Source: Filobasidium wieringae
Lineage: Eukaryota; Basidiomycota; Tremellomycetes; Filobasidiales; Filobasidiaceae
Direction of reading: 5' to 3'
Assembly (NCBI GenBank): GCA_001600055.1
Contig: BCIV01000002.1
Span: 1,223,045-1,287,044, forward strand
Length of the DNA: 64,000 nucleotides
Shown here: positions 46,401 through 57,129 of the stretch, piece after piece
Layout: every line of letters begins with the position of its first letter
How positions within the stretch are numbered: the stretch's first letter is position 1
Program-made: the position numbers and the translations under genes
The notes under the pieces: model-generated
Seen by the model: only the letters and a program-made list of their open reading frames with translations
The model's database searches: none
Told to the model about the DNA's origin: nothing

Positions 46401-46412
46401 CTTCCCGCAGTG
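46401..46412 (-). repeat. right terminal inverted repeat of the CACTA element
   Basis: CTTCCCGCAGTG, the exact complement of the left terminus. Confidence 0.85.
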
Positions 46413-46426
46413 CTACTAGCTACTAG
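46413..46426 (+). repeat. right flank CTACTAG x2
   Basis: Two head-to-tail copies of CTACTAG follow the element. The first matches the 7 bp before the left terminus. The same tandem pair exists with no insertion at 14803-14816. Confidence 0.6.
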
Positions 46427-46889
46427 TCTGATGTATAATTACATCTCGATCTGATCTACATATGTCCAGGAACCTGCGACCTGCTCGATCTGAAGTTGAC
46501 TGACTGCTTGTGGACCTCAGTTGAAGCTCGTAATCAAGAACGATTACTTTAGCGATCGACGGACGAGCAGGTCGATCGAAACCTTTGCTCGAGTCATGTA
46601 TATTGGCTATATTGAGTGACATCCATCTTTTGGCATGTACAGCTACTGATTGGAAGCGCGCTTCTTCTTTACGCAGAGCCTGCCCTCGTAGTATGTATGG
46701 AGTTGGATCGCTTGGCGTCAGAACCCTTCTTTCAGGATGGTTGCGCCTGGTGATGGCGAAGAGCGTCGACGGTTCAAGCTGTTATCAATCGAGATTGTGA
46801 TTCCCGTATAAATGCGCTCCTTGATTCCTTGAGATCCCCGAGGGATTGCGTCGCTGTGAGCGGTAAGGAGTTTCGACTGTAAATGAAAA
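46427..46889. other. intergenic, TRS23 3' flank
   Basis: No gene is supported between the transposon border and the TRS23 stop codon. Short frames on both strands have no family resemblance. Confidence 0.45.
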
Positions 46890-47499
46890 TCAACCAGTTG
46901 TTTGAGACACAATCGATTTGACTCTATCATCAAAAGCGCTAGCGTTGATGGGCATTTCGAGTGTATAGAAAGGGTTTTTCATTACAGCATCCGCATCTAG
47001 AATTCAATAGAGAAATTCGTATCAGTATTGAAACAGCTTGCACGCAGGTATTGATCCTCACATGCTTCATAGACCTTTTGAAGGGTGGACTCTGGATTGG
47101 GGTGTGGCAGAGAAGTGATCAACACGAATTTAGTGCCTGAGAACAAGAACATCAGTGTCGGTAGGTGTGAATCCGCTGGCGTCGCAACTCGCTAACGCTT
47201 ACCAGTCAGAGTTAGCATAACATTTAGCTTGAACGTTTCGCCCTCGATTGCTTGCACGCCGGATCCTTTACCTGTAGGTGAAAGTTTTGAGGTGATTGCA
47301 TGTATTCCGTGTAAGGTTCCGGCTAGAACAAGATATTCATTTGCGGTAAGAGAAGGAAGACCATCTGAGGGTTGATGGCATGCCCTTGGTCAGTTTGACC
47401 TGGGACAGACGCTTCTAAGACGACAAACAAACCAGCATAATTCCGTTGGAATACCAGACCACCAGCTTTATTGATCACCCAGATACCGTAAACAACCAT
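46890..47499 (-). CDS. TRS23: TRAPP subunit Trs23 (sybindin family)
   Basis: Core subunit of the TRAPP complexes that activate Rab Ypt1 in ER-Golgi traffic. The longin-like start WVINKAGGLVFQRNYA, the block GETFKLNVMLTLTGTKFVLITS and the ending YADAVMKNPFYTLEMPINASAFDDRV are characteristic of Trs23/TRAPPC4. Inferred exons in coding order: 47499-47433, 47364-47203, 47136-47062 and 46996-46890, 136 residues, the usual short fungal length. Introns are 55-70 nt with GTTTGT, GTAAGC and GTGAGG donors. The 3' end faces the inserted DNA transposon. Confidence 0.92.
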
Positions 47500-47756
47500 A
47501 ATGCAATGTTTGGCGAGGTCCGTGTGAAAGCTTTCCAAAGGCAGCCGAACATAGCACACATAGTCAAGTTGATAGCGGAATCCCTATGCCAATCTCAACG
47601 CAATAAGTGTAGCTTGTATAGTCATAGCGTGGCCCGCGTGAAGTCCTAGGCAACATTCGCGCTCTGGCGGTCCAATCCCAGCGTGCAATCGAAGTAATCA
47701 ATGTGCAATCACCCGTATTCTTGCTTCAAATCCTTGCATCCTCCTCAAAGCTCAGA

Positions 47757-48414
47757 ATGTACTCTATCCGTTCAGTTGCAAAACGAAACACCACTCAGGC
47801 TGTGAGAAGACTGGCCAGAGCCTACTCTCAGGCTCCTGCAGCTCCTGGCGCTTTGGGTGCCGGAAATGTACCCAAGCCGGGCTCACCAATTGCCAAAGCT
47901 AATCCCTCAGAAGCGGATCCGAAAGAACTTTACCAAGCTCCTAACCATGCTTCTACGTGGAGTACCAGTCAAAAGCAAGTTTACTCGCTCCAAACTGCTC
48001 GCACACTCAAGACTTACCCTGTTCTGTTTGTCAACATTCAGTCCTAAGAAGCATGCATACTCTGGACCTCGCTTTGAACAGATCAACCTATCGCTTCAAC
48101 CTCAACCTATCTCAGCGATGGAGATGGTAGCACAGGATCCGGTCCGTTTGGTGCCAGGAAGGAGAGCGTCTTGTGATGGAGGTAGGTACTCTGTCACCGG
48201 TTCGGCATGAAATCGAATGTGATTGCTCAAAACACGCCCTTGCTCTAGGTGGAGGCCCCCTCGGCCACCCTAAAATCTTTATCAATCTTGACAAACCTGG
48301 TCCTAAGGCTTGCGGGTATTGGTAAGCAAGTCCTACCAAGAGCTTGGGATCTCCATTGATGTCGTTCTCATTTCATTCAGCGGTGTCCGTTTCGAGCAGG
48401 CACACCATCATTGA
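47757..48414 (+). CDS. NDUFS6-like complex I subunit (zf-CHCC)
   Basis: Accessory zinc-binding subunit of mitochondrial NADH:ubiquinone oxidoreductase. The N-terminus is Arg/Ala/Ser-rich (mitochondrial presequence). The mature part has GPRFEQINL, QPQPISAMEMV, the motif [21 protein letters not shown] and a final CGYCGVRFEQ, giving the Cys-His-Cys-Cys zinc site. Inferred exons: 47757-47974, 48042-48181, 48249-48321 and 48381-48414, 154 residues. The first intron needs a GC donor (GCAAGT at 47975), since the nearby GTTTAC alternative puts the FEQ region out of frame. The terminal CNN codon pair is split by the last intron. Confidence 0.9.
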
Positions 48415-48719
48415 TATATCTGGTATAAGCTCTTGTAACAACACCATTACATATCACGATCGACCTTACCCGTTACTGACTGTACGCACAAGCTGCAAGG
48501 ATTGATGAGTGCGGTCGAAGACGTATATTGCATAAGGGCCATGCTCGGTCAGGCGAATCGTGTACAGCGAGTGAAGATAGGTATCGTAAGGCGTGAATAT
48601 ATATTTCGTTAATCCAAAAGAAAGACAGTCAATCGACTGGGTCCAGTGTCCCGTAAAGTTTCGTCATATCAAGCAAGAAGGAGCGATCCACGTCTGTTTG
48701 ACCGCAGTTCTTGCCTGTT
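48415..48719. other. convergent 3' flanks
   Basis: This 305-bp gap lies between two converging stop codons. No gene is seen. Confidence 0.45.
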
Positions 48720-50000
48720 TTACACGTCCCATGCCGGCCTGTTCAAGCTCGTTATTTGAGTACGAACTAACTGCTTTTGACGTGGCGGCATCTGAGCTTG
48801 CCTGAGAGTGGACACCCTGCTCGTGATTTCAGTGCTGAAATGCTCTATATCGTTTACATCAACTCCGGTGCACATTCCCCACGTGCTGACGAGGCCATCC
48901 AAAGTCCTTTTGAAATGAAGGAGCGTATCAATCTCAATTGTGAGGCGAGGGTCAACATATAGCACGCCTTGACCGGCAGGAGAAGCACAATGCTGACGTG
49001 CTTTGACTATTCGATGAGCCGCTGTCAGAAGTGGTACATATGCAGCGTTCTCTGGGCGCAAGAAGAATGCTGTATTCTCAGCATCGAGAGCTCCAGGAGG
49101 GTAGCCATACATCAGCTCAAGGGCGGAAGTCTTTTCTGCGACCGAGCTCTTCTTGCCACTGGAGGTGGCAGGCACAGGATATCTGTCTGTGATAGGGTCA
49201 AGGGGGGGCAGCTCCTTCGCGCCTGAGCCTGAAATCTCGGCTTCTTTCTTCGCCCACCAACACCAGGCTTTTCTCTCCGCCGGTCTCATTCCCTCAACCG
49301 CCCAGGTATCTGGAGTGTACGTGTACGGCATCCCTTCCAAGAGACCCTGTTGTGCAGCCAGCGAGTGACCTGATACAAGTAGGTCACGTAGTCTGCGCAG
49401 GTTCGTACCGCAAGCCTCAGCTGAATCAACTTCGAACAACGTATAATCAACAGGATCGTGACCGGCATATTTGGTCGACATGTTGATCAAGTTCGGGAGT
49501 GAGTTGCGGACCACTGGGTTATCGATGGCCTGGTATAATGCCGTAGGTAAGAACGTGCCCGGAGATTGCGCAGGCTGAGTTGGAATTAGCTCTGATGGAG
49601 ATGATAGATAGTAATCTACCCTAGTCACGTCAGGTTTTGTCTCATCAGAATCACTTATGGAAGGGACATCGCTTGGAAATTCTGGTAAAGATCGGTCATT
49701 GTGCGGCGCTGGAATAGAGTACGATTGGTTTCCTGGGATCATGTCCCTCGAGGTTCTTGCACGTAAGAAGCGGGATGGCGGAGGGAGGTCAGCTGAACCA
49801 TCTGAAAGACCTCCCCAAATTGCTCCTCCGGGAGTTGATTGATGATTGTTCCTTGGGATCATATGGCTGTTGAACGATGATAAGGCTTGAGGAGAGCTGA
49901 GGGCTCCCAATAGGTTCCCTATTTCGAAAATCAAAGCCATCAACCATCGGCGACAGCAACCGCGACCTCGTTCTGCTTCCGCAGGTAGTAGTAGAAACAT
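48720..50000 (-). CDS. hypothetical protein, 426 residues
   Basis: A single uninterrupted frame. The N-terminal third is disordered, with two similar MIP-x-N-x-S segments. The C-terminal two thirds look helical and ordered (LRRLRDLLVSGHSLAAQQGLLEG, ERKAWCWWAKKEAE, ALELMYGYPPGALDAENTAFF). No known domain is recognised. If the ATG at 50000 is used, only 71 bp separate it from the divergent TAD1 start, so an internal ATG near 49863 (MIPRNNHQS) is a reasonable alternative. Confidence 0.65.
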   Translation of the reverse strand: MFLLLPAEAERGRGCCRRWLMALIFEIGNLLGALSSPQALSSFNSHMIPRNNHQSTPGGAIWGGLSDGSADLPPPSRFLRARTSRDMIPGNQSYSIPAPHNDRSLPEFPSDVPSISDSDETKPDVTRVDYYLSSPSELIPTQPAQSPGTFLPTALYQAIDNPVVRNSLPNLINMSTKYAGHDPVDYTLFEVDSAEACGTNLRRLRDLLVSGHSLAAQQGLLEGMPYTYTPDTWAVEGMRPAERKAWCWWAKKEAEISGSGAKELPPLDPITDRYPVPATSSGKKSSVAEKTSALELMYGYPPGALDAENTAFFLRPENAAYVPLLTAAHRIVKARQHCASPAGQGVLYVDPRLTIEIDTLLHFKRTLDGLVSTWGMCTGVDVNDIEHFSTEITSRVSTLRQAQMPPRQKQLVRTQITSLNRPAWDV

Positions 50001-50071
50001 GACGGTGATGTTTGAAAACTATTGATTATAATAATATATGACCACTTGTCCGAACCAGCATCGCATGGCAC

Positions 50072-51523
50072 ATGGCTAGAGTTGTACGAACACACCAGGC
50101 TCCTGCTCCCCTCACTATCACACCACAACATCCCGACTTCCCCGACGAAGTTGCTCGCTACGTTTGCGCGTTCTACGAATCTTTATCCGTCAGATCTGCT
50201 CGTCCTCAGGCCCACCAATGGACTGTCATCGCAGCTTTCTTGATCTGTCTCAAAGGCCAACTGAAATTGATATCGTTAGGCACAGGGATTAAATGTGTCT
50301 CGAATCCCGTCGACCGAGATACTCAGGTAGTCGACGCACACGCCGAGATACTTGCTCGTCGTGAACTCGAAGCTTTCCTAATCGATGGCGCTAAGGCCAT
50401 GTTTCAGGAAGCTGATCAGCTGACAGATGATGAGTTGGTCCTCAAGGAAACGATGATAGACTTGGTGGTCAGGGGAGCGGATCTCTATCTATACACTTCC
50501 CACGCGCCATGTGGTCCGGCATCGTTCGACGCACAAACGGATCGTCTCAACCAGGAAGATTCGATAATCCGGTCGATCTTAGGTATACATCGTGATACGG
50601 ATGCAAATCCTAACAATCCCTCCAAGGTGAGGAGTGAGAGATCTCAATCTATCCTGGTCTCGCTATTCAAGAAACCTTCTCGAGGAGATGCTATTCCTAC
50701 CACTTCTTACTCCTGTTCTGATAAGCTTTCAAGATACCAAATGCTCGGTCTTCAGGGAGGCCGAATGAGTACGGTCTTCGAGGCCTGCGGGTGGGTACCG
50801 CTTAGGATGTCTGGGATAATCGTCGGAGAGGAATGGGGCAAGGGTTGTGGTATAGCAAGGATATTTGGTGGACAAATCGTCGCCGACTCTGTATTATACA
50901 AGGCAGACACACCCTCCCGGATGGTCGACGGCGCAGAAGAAACATTTAAAAATCGCACGGACTTAGCAGCTGTCCGATACTACCATGCGGTGCAAGCGAA
51001 AACAAACGCTTTCAAAAGCTTTCATTCGGGGTACCAATTTCGCCATTCGCGATCATCAGCAATGGCGGTTGTGAATGAGCAGCGTGTAAGATCGATCAAT
51101 GAGATTGCACTCAGTATATCGGATACTGAGAGGGAGAGACTACAAAAACTACCGTTAGCTCTGGCTCGCGAGACTATATTCCCTCCACCTGCAATCGCTC
51201 CTTTTCCCATCAGCTCGAGTTGGCGTATAGCGATGAACGTGGAAGTCTTAAACCCTCTAGGACGATTGCATGGCATCGGAAAGAACAAAAATACAGGCTC
51301 CTTTGATGCACGTAGCTATAGTCGTTTGTGTCGGCACTGCATGCGAGAAGCTTGGAAAAACATGCTTGACACGATCGATCCCTCGATACCCATTCCAAAT
51401 ACTGAAAAGGGCGGACAAGCTTGGAACTTGGTCAACGGATGGATGGAAGAAAGAGGGCCTTGGAGGATGTGGCACAAGAAACACGACGTTGAAGGCCGCG
51501 CACTGGCTGTTCCGGCTGTGTGA
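50072..51523 (+). CDS. TAD1: tRNA-specific adenosine deaminase Tad1/ADAT1
   Basis: Converts A37 to inosine in tRNA-Ala. This intronless 483-residue frame has the three zinc-ligand motifs of the A-to-I editase domain: DAHAEILARR (His90, catalytic Glu92), HAPCGPASFD (Cys147) and SCSDKLSRYQMLGLQGGRMS (Cys215). The C-terminal half has the ADAT1-type GGQIVADSVLY and CRHCMREAWK segments. Length and motif spacing fit fungal Tad1. Lack of introns is unusual among its neighbours. It probably shares a very short divergent promoter with the unknown gene on the left. Confidence 0.93.
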   Translation: MARVVRTHQAPAPLTITPQHPDFPDEVARYVCAFYESLSVRSARPQAHQWTVIAAFLICLKGQLKLISLGTGIKCVSNPVDRDTQVVDAHAEILARRELEAFLIDGAKAMFQEADQLTDDELVLKETMIDLVVRGADLYLYTSHAPCGPASFDAQTDRLNQEDSIIRSILGIHRDTDANPNNPSKVRSERSQSILVSLFKKPSRGDAIPTTSYSCSDKLSRYQMLGLQGGRMSTVFEACGWVPLRMSGIIVGEEWGKGCGIARIFGGQIVADSVLYKADTPSRMVDGAEETFKNRTDLAAVRYYHAVQAKTNAFKSFHSGYQFRHSRSSAMAVVNEQRVRSINEIALSISDTERERLQKLPLALARETIFPPPAIAPFPISSSWRIAMNVEVLNPLGRLHGIGKNKNTGSFDARSYSRLCRHCMREAWKNMLDTIDPSIPIPNTEKGGQAWNLVNGWMEERGPWRMWHKKHDVEGRALAVPAV

Positions 51524-51591
51524 TATAAGGTTCAATTATAATCGCATCGCGCTGTCGACTTGTGTGTCCATGCACATATATTTCTGATTCC

Positions 51592-53095
51592 TTAGAGAGT
51601 AAGAACCTGCGGGTCCATCGAGATCTTACACAGTCGTGCCATCAGTCCTCCAAGCTGAACCAATGTACCAACCCCTTCCAAGATCCGCATGTGCGTCCAT
51701 CCAATCTCCTAAACGGGATGAAAAGGCGATTGTCAGGGAATTGTGCCTGAGTCATAGATCGAAATGATGAACTCACCCGGATGAACTCTAGCTTGAGATA
51801 TTCTGGCAATCTGTAATTCCCGGCGAAGTCAGCCTTACTACACGAAGAAAGATCGGGTATAACTCACTTGTCCATCGTCTTCACCACTCTGAAGATGGTC
51901 ACAACTATATCCACTGCACTATACCCTTGGTCCCAAAGACCTCTAAGGCCTTCTAAGGCCTCATCAACATCACGTGCTTGACAATCTTTCAACATCTTCT
52001 GGACAGCCACAGGGTGTGGCTGATCACAAACTTTGAAGACGTGATCGGGAGAGACAAAATTGAATCCTGAGTAGGTAGACTGTAGATTGTTTATGGCTTG
52101 ACGCATATCGCCTTCTGAGGTGAATATCAGAGCCGCGATTCCCTCGTCCGAGTAAGGAACCTGGAATCAAACCATCCATTAGCAACGATGGGAGACATCG
52201 CTGCGCACTCTCCGACTTACGTCTTCTGCCTTACATACTTCCAGTAACCTTTTGAGTACTTCAGAATCTTTCAATTTGGCGTACCGAAGTAATGCGCAAC
52301 GACTTTGTATCGGCTCGATGATTTTGTTCGACATGTTACAGGCCAACGCGAAGCGAGTGGTGTTACTGTAAATCTCCATCGTACGACGTAAGGCTTGCTG
52401 CGCTCCCGTAGTCATACTAGTTGCGAAACGGGTGAATCGATTGGTCAAGAAGATGTGAAAGAATTGTAGACTTACGAATCGGCTTCGTCCAAGATAATGA
52501 TCTTATGTCGCCCAGGGGGAAGGGTCACCTTGCGTTGAGCAAATCCTTTGATTTTGTTTCGGACCACATCGATACCTCTACAAGCAACAATGTGGAATGA
52601 TGATTGCGAAGGTTCAGCTTGGAGCAATCCTGTCCTTTAAACTGTACCCGGAATAATGGGGAACCGCAGATGTCTCACCTCTCATCGCTTGCGTTTAATT
52701 CGAGCACTCCCTCTTTGTAAGCATCGCCGAGCAGTGCGTGTGCCAAGCAGTGAATAGAAGTCGTCTTTCCGATACCAGGCATGCCCTGGAACTCAGCCTT
52801 TCAACAGCGGTTCTTCGGTCCAATTCCGACACTGAGTTAAAGAGCTTACTGATATAATTATGTGCGGCATATTCCCATCTTCCGCTATAACTTTCAACCT
52901 TTCAATGGTTTCCACATTCCCCACTACATCATCCAGAACCATCGGACGGTACTTTTCCACCCTGTCGGAACGTTCAGTCTTGCTTCAGCTGGTTTCCGTA
53001 CTTGAACCCACTTGCGCTCACCATGGCATTTCATAGGAAGCAGCATCTCTGCTCTTCGCTGTTAGGGTGTTCTCGATCGCTGCCGGGTTGTCCAT
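51592..53095 (-). CDS. RFC4: replication factor C subunit (yeast Rfc4, human RFC2)
   Basis: AAA+ clamp-loader subunit that opens PCNA at primer ends. Inferred exons in coding order: 53095-53022, 52961-52850, 52785-52679, 52577-52476, 52416-52221, 52160-51868, 51810-51777 and 51708-51592, 344 residues. Visible are PWVEKYRP, Walker [10 protein letters not shown], Walker B IILDEAD, arginine-finger IEPIQSRCA and sensor 2 [13 protein letters not shown]. The GMPGIGKT variant is typical of Rfc4 rather than other subunits. The ATG at 53095 starts [10 protein letters not shown] and joins the conserved part in frame. The C-terminal collar block is [19 protein letters not shown]. Confidence 0.94.
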
Positions 53096-53337
53096 CGGAG
53101 TCAGTCTAAATCTGTGTGTCTGCTTACGTTGTTTGCAAGCACGATTGTCATGGGCTGTGCTGTACAATCGTATTAGCATTTAGCTATCATCGAGCACAAA
53201 GTATCGCGTTGCGCGAACTAATTACGCGTTGGGTACAAACTCGACAGCATGTGAGGTAAAATTACAACATGAATATAGACATTGCATTGTCCCGTCACTG
53301 ATCACTTTCGTTGAGATAAGATGGTTCCTCCTCGAGC

Positions 53338-56300
53338 TCAGATCCAAACCGACAGGGTATGTCGATCGTACAAATTGTCTTGATCACTCAATTCACCCAA
53401 ATTTGGATAAAATGGCACCATGGCATCTTGTGAACCAAGATAGCAAGTGTTGTAGACCCGCCAGAACACCTCTCGGACCCGTCTAGATGGATGAAAGAGT
53501 CCTTGAACGATATAGCTCATGAGCACACCAGGACCCAACCCAACACGCATCGCTTCGATGGCATCCATGACTCCCCCGATGACGTGTGGGCTGGTTTCGA
53601 AGATGTTCGGCCACACGAGATTTAGCAGATGGACCAGAGCGTCCTCGTTTCCCAATCCTGCGACGCCCAGAGTCAAATGCTTGACAATAGCGCATGCAGT
53701 CTGACGATGCACATGATCCCGATCCGTGAGAGCATCTTCCAACATGCCGACTACGGAGTGGATGTAATCCTTGGACATCTCTCCGACATATTCGAAGACG
53801 AATGAAAGCGCTTTCAGACAACCGTTCCGCACATTCAGCTCTGGTGTCCTATATTCGTTTAGGATGGCAGGAATGCATGTGAATGGTCCACAAGTTTCGG
53901 CCACAATAGCTGTGAGAAGCACTAGTATCAGAAGGGTCGTCTCAGCTGATCACTCGATTCCACATACCTATAGCAACGGTGCTACAAACTCGACTCTGTC
54001 TCTCCTGAACTTTCAGGTTGGTTAAAAGGACACTCAAAACATCCTGAGGTCCGATTGCCTTGGCTATGTAACCGAAAGAGTTAACAGCAGCTCGGCGAAT
54101 GGCCTTCTTGTGAGCCTTGAGAAGATCGAGGAGTTCAAAGCAAATTCTCATCCATTCCTTTGCAGGCACGAACTCGGCACCCCGATCAGCTACGATAGAT
54201 AGTATGATGATCAACTAGACCGTTTGACGCCCACTTGAGTGAATACTGTGACCTACCGATACGACCGATCAAGTTGATAGTAGCTTCTTGTACTTTCTCG
54301 TGTCTGTTCCTCAAGATAGGTGTCATTCGAGGCACTAATGTGCGAGATCAAGATTTGGTAAGCGTAGATCTCATGCGTACTGAATCAGTTCAACTCACGT
54401 AGGTCTTTTATAGGGGGGTTCATTTGCGTCATACCAACCACATTAGCAATGGCTCCCTCGGCCGCGATGATGCTGATGAGTGAAACCGCTACGTCAGTAG
54501 GTCAACAGGCGAAGCGAAGAATAGTACAGGCAACCTACCTTCCGAGCGTGTCAGGGTATTCCTCACCGAGATGTTCGAAAAGAACTACCCCGAGTTTGCT
54601 AAGCAGACCGTCTTCGCCACAAGCTTTGATCACAACTGCGAGCCGGGCGGCCAGATCTGCCGCTTGCATCCGTACTTTCGCACTTTTGTTGGTGAAACGC
54701 CATAGAATAGTTGATACGATCTGCGTCAGATAGGGCTTCGCACGTATGCCTGAGAAACGCATTTGGATATAAGCATAAGAACAGGAGGCTTGTTCTACAC
54801 ACTGCTTTGTGAACATACCTAATGCGCTGACAACGGTCCCGAAACCGTCAAGCATCACGTTGTCCTCTAAAGTTTGCTCAGAGAACGCATAGATAATCCC
54901 ATCGATCAGCAAAACCTCCAATCGCTCATCGATATCTGCAGCACCTGCGGCCTCGATGACCTGGGTGACAGTCTCCATCACCATTTTTCGGAATGGCTCG
55001 CTATCATCCTTCAAGTCGTTCACGATTCGACCAACAATCTCAGCGACTCCCGCCTTTTGAGCGAGCTCGACAGTTGTTTCCACCAATTGTTTGTAGTTGC
55101 GACGGTCCAATGCCATACGACGTACCCAGAAAGCTTTGAAAAACTCTGGTAAAATCTCTTCGCGGATATAGGTAGGTGTCACACCTTCGGTGGCGGCACA
55201 TTGTTTGATCACGACGAGTACGTATTTCTTCATCTCTTCATCTGTTGTCTGGAATTCTCTAATCAAGATCGGTACGACATTGCTGACGTAATAACTGGCG
55301 TATTCTGGGTCCATAAGTGGAATGATGAACCCGATAGCTTTAAGGAACGCAGCTAAAGTTTTGCCTCGATGTACACGACCCCCTAGCCAAAGAGGTTTCA
55401 AAACGTTATCGAAAGATTCGATACCGTAAGGCGCGGCGGCTTCCGCCAGAGCAGCTAATGCGAGCGCAGTCATGGTTCGGACCTTCTGCTGATCATCTTC
55501 CAAACCATGTGCAATTGCATCAACGAGATTGCGAAGATGTGGTAATACTGCACATCCCATCATGATAGCGATTTGCTGAACGATCCGAATACCAGTGTGT
55601 CTAGCTTGCCAAGACTTTTTGGACCGACATACCGCCTTTAAAAAGGGTAGAAGAGCAGGAATTCCGAGAGCACTGGCCACAACGGCGAAAGCTCGTGATG
55701 TGGTATTTCGTACATATTCATCGACGTGATCAATATCCGGACGCATGGTAGAAATCATGTGAGCCAGACCACTTGCTTTAGCTAGGTTGCTGATGATTTC
55801 CCTTCCCTCCACGCGGGCATAGTAATCCTCATCGATCAGAAGAGGTTCGATGACAACGAGGATTTTGTGAACATAAGGCCGCACCAGATCATCGAGTTTG
55901 TATAGAATCCTGTCAATAACTTTGACCAGAAGATGTCGCTCCTGGTCCTCGAGGGTACGCTCCATCAGTAATGGTAGAATTTTGTCAAACAACGGCCCGG
56001 CGCCGAACTCTCTTGCCTTGTCCGTGATCGTTCGAAGAGCAACTTTGCGGCTAGCAGGAGTACCATTCTTGATTTTCAGTAACAGCCTCATAATCTTCTT
56101 CTCCTTCAGCTCTTCGACCGTTAGACCTGTATCCGAAGCTTCGTTAGCTCCGTCGCCAAGGATTTTTGCGAAGTAGGTGGCATCCTCTGGTTTGAAGAAG
56201 GCTAAACTGCCCACTCCTTCGATCTCTGTTGGTTCCGAGTAAGCCAGTCCTCCTGCGGCAGCAACTGCCGCTTGAGCAGAAGCTTCGTCCTGCATCATAA

Positions 56301-57129
56301 ATCCGTGGGTGATTGCAGCCCCGTCGTTGACCTGACGATTCGGTTTTCGTTCAGGTGCGTAATCTGCAGGAGGAGTCACTGTGATATAACCTTCCGAAGG
56401 TAAAAGCATATCCAGTTCTGCATCCGACATGTACCGGTTCCGGCCTTGCTCCGACGTCCCAGCCATGGCTATGCTCAAGCCAGTACCGTATGCATTACCA
56501 ATGTCACTGCCAAAAAGCGATGTCGAACCAGTTGATTGATCGAGAACTCCAGCTTGCGCTGGTGTTTGATCCCATCTCGAACGCTTCATGGCTACCGGAA
56601 GCGCAGGTTTGGCTTCTTCAGTCCCCTCGGCTCCTATATCCCATCTCGACCGTCGCTTTCGAGGCTGCTCCTCGGACTTGATAACAGCGTCAGCGGACTT
56701 TGTACCGTCATCATCATCCGGTAGAGCTCTTTTACCAAGAGACATAGAAGGGGGAGTGTTTTCGCCTTCGGTAATAGTAGGTTTCATGGGTGGTGTTTTG
56801 TCGAGATCCATAGCAACATTGTCAATCGACCCGTTTGCCTCGGCCTCCCGCTCAGACAACTCTTGTTTGTAGCGTCTAACCCTCTCCTCTTCTCGCTCGA
56901 GATTTTGTCTCCGCATACGCTCTGCATAAGATTCATCCTCGCCCTCAACTTCTTCCCTGTTGAATCGCCGGAGATGGTACTCGCTCTGCCTGGCGGCTAC
57001 CTGTTTCGATTTAGCGGACGCCTCGAACTCGTCGTCCCCGTCGACTTCCTCAGCCATTTCGGCAAATTCGTCCAAAACATCTTGAGGGGCAGTATACGAC
57101 TGAAGTGCACGTCTCTCTTGGTCAGACAT
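53338..57129 (-). CDS. HSH155: U2 snRNP splicing factor SF3B1 (yeast Hsh155)
   Basis: HEAT-repeat core of SF3b that holds the branch-site helix. Inferred exons in coding order: 57129-54819, 54749-54539, 54472-54399, 54334-54257, 54189-53968 and 53909-53338, 1,155 residues. The HEAT part is nearly colinear with human SF3B1 ([70 protein letters not shown]) and ends [10 protein letters not shown]. The Lys equivalent to human K700 is at 55485-55483. The N-terminus is short, with two RWD motifs (SRWDIG, SRWDQTP) instead of the many TP repeats of animals. The ATG at 57150 is an alternative start. Confidence 0.95.

Larger units (their letters stand above)
39382..46412. mobile_element. CACTA-type (CMC, Plavaka-like) DNA transposon, 7.0 kb
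   Basis: The element begins CACTGCGGGAAG and ends with its exact complement CTTCCCGCAGTG. Immediately outside, both sides carry CTACTAG. It holds a Tnp2-type transposase gene on the minus strand and a convergent unknown coiled-coil protein gene on the plus strand. AT-rich subterminal regions of about 600 bp carry repeated short motifs. CACTA elements typically start CACTA or CACTG and duplicate 2-3 bp; here the matching flank is 7 bp but lies in locally repetitive sequence. The insert separates SWI1 from TRS23. All parts are present, and the only visible defect is one in-frame TGA in the transposase. Confidence 0.88.

Noticed and set aside
52679..52785. Walker A of the RFC gene reads GMPGIGKT instead of GPPGTGKT.
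   Set aside because: This variant is normal for yeast Rfc4, so it supports the identity and is not an oddity.
54750..54818. A 23-codon insertion in the SF3B1 reading frame.
   Set aside because: It is a 69-nt intron (GTATGT...CTCAG) that happens to keep the frame open; removal restores the family alignment.
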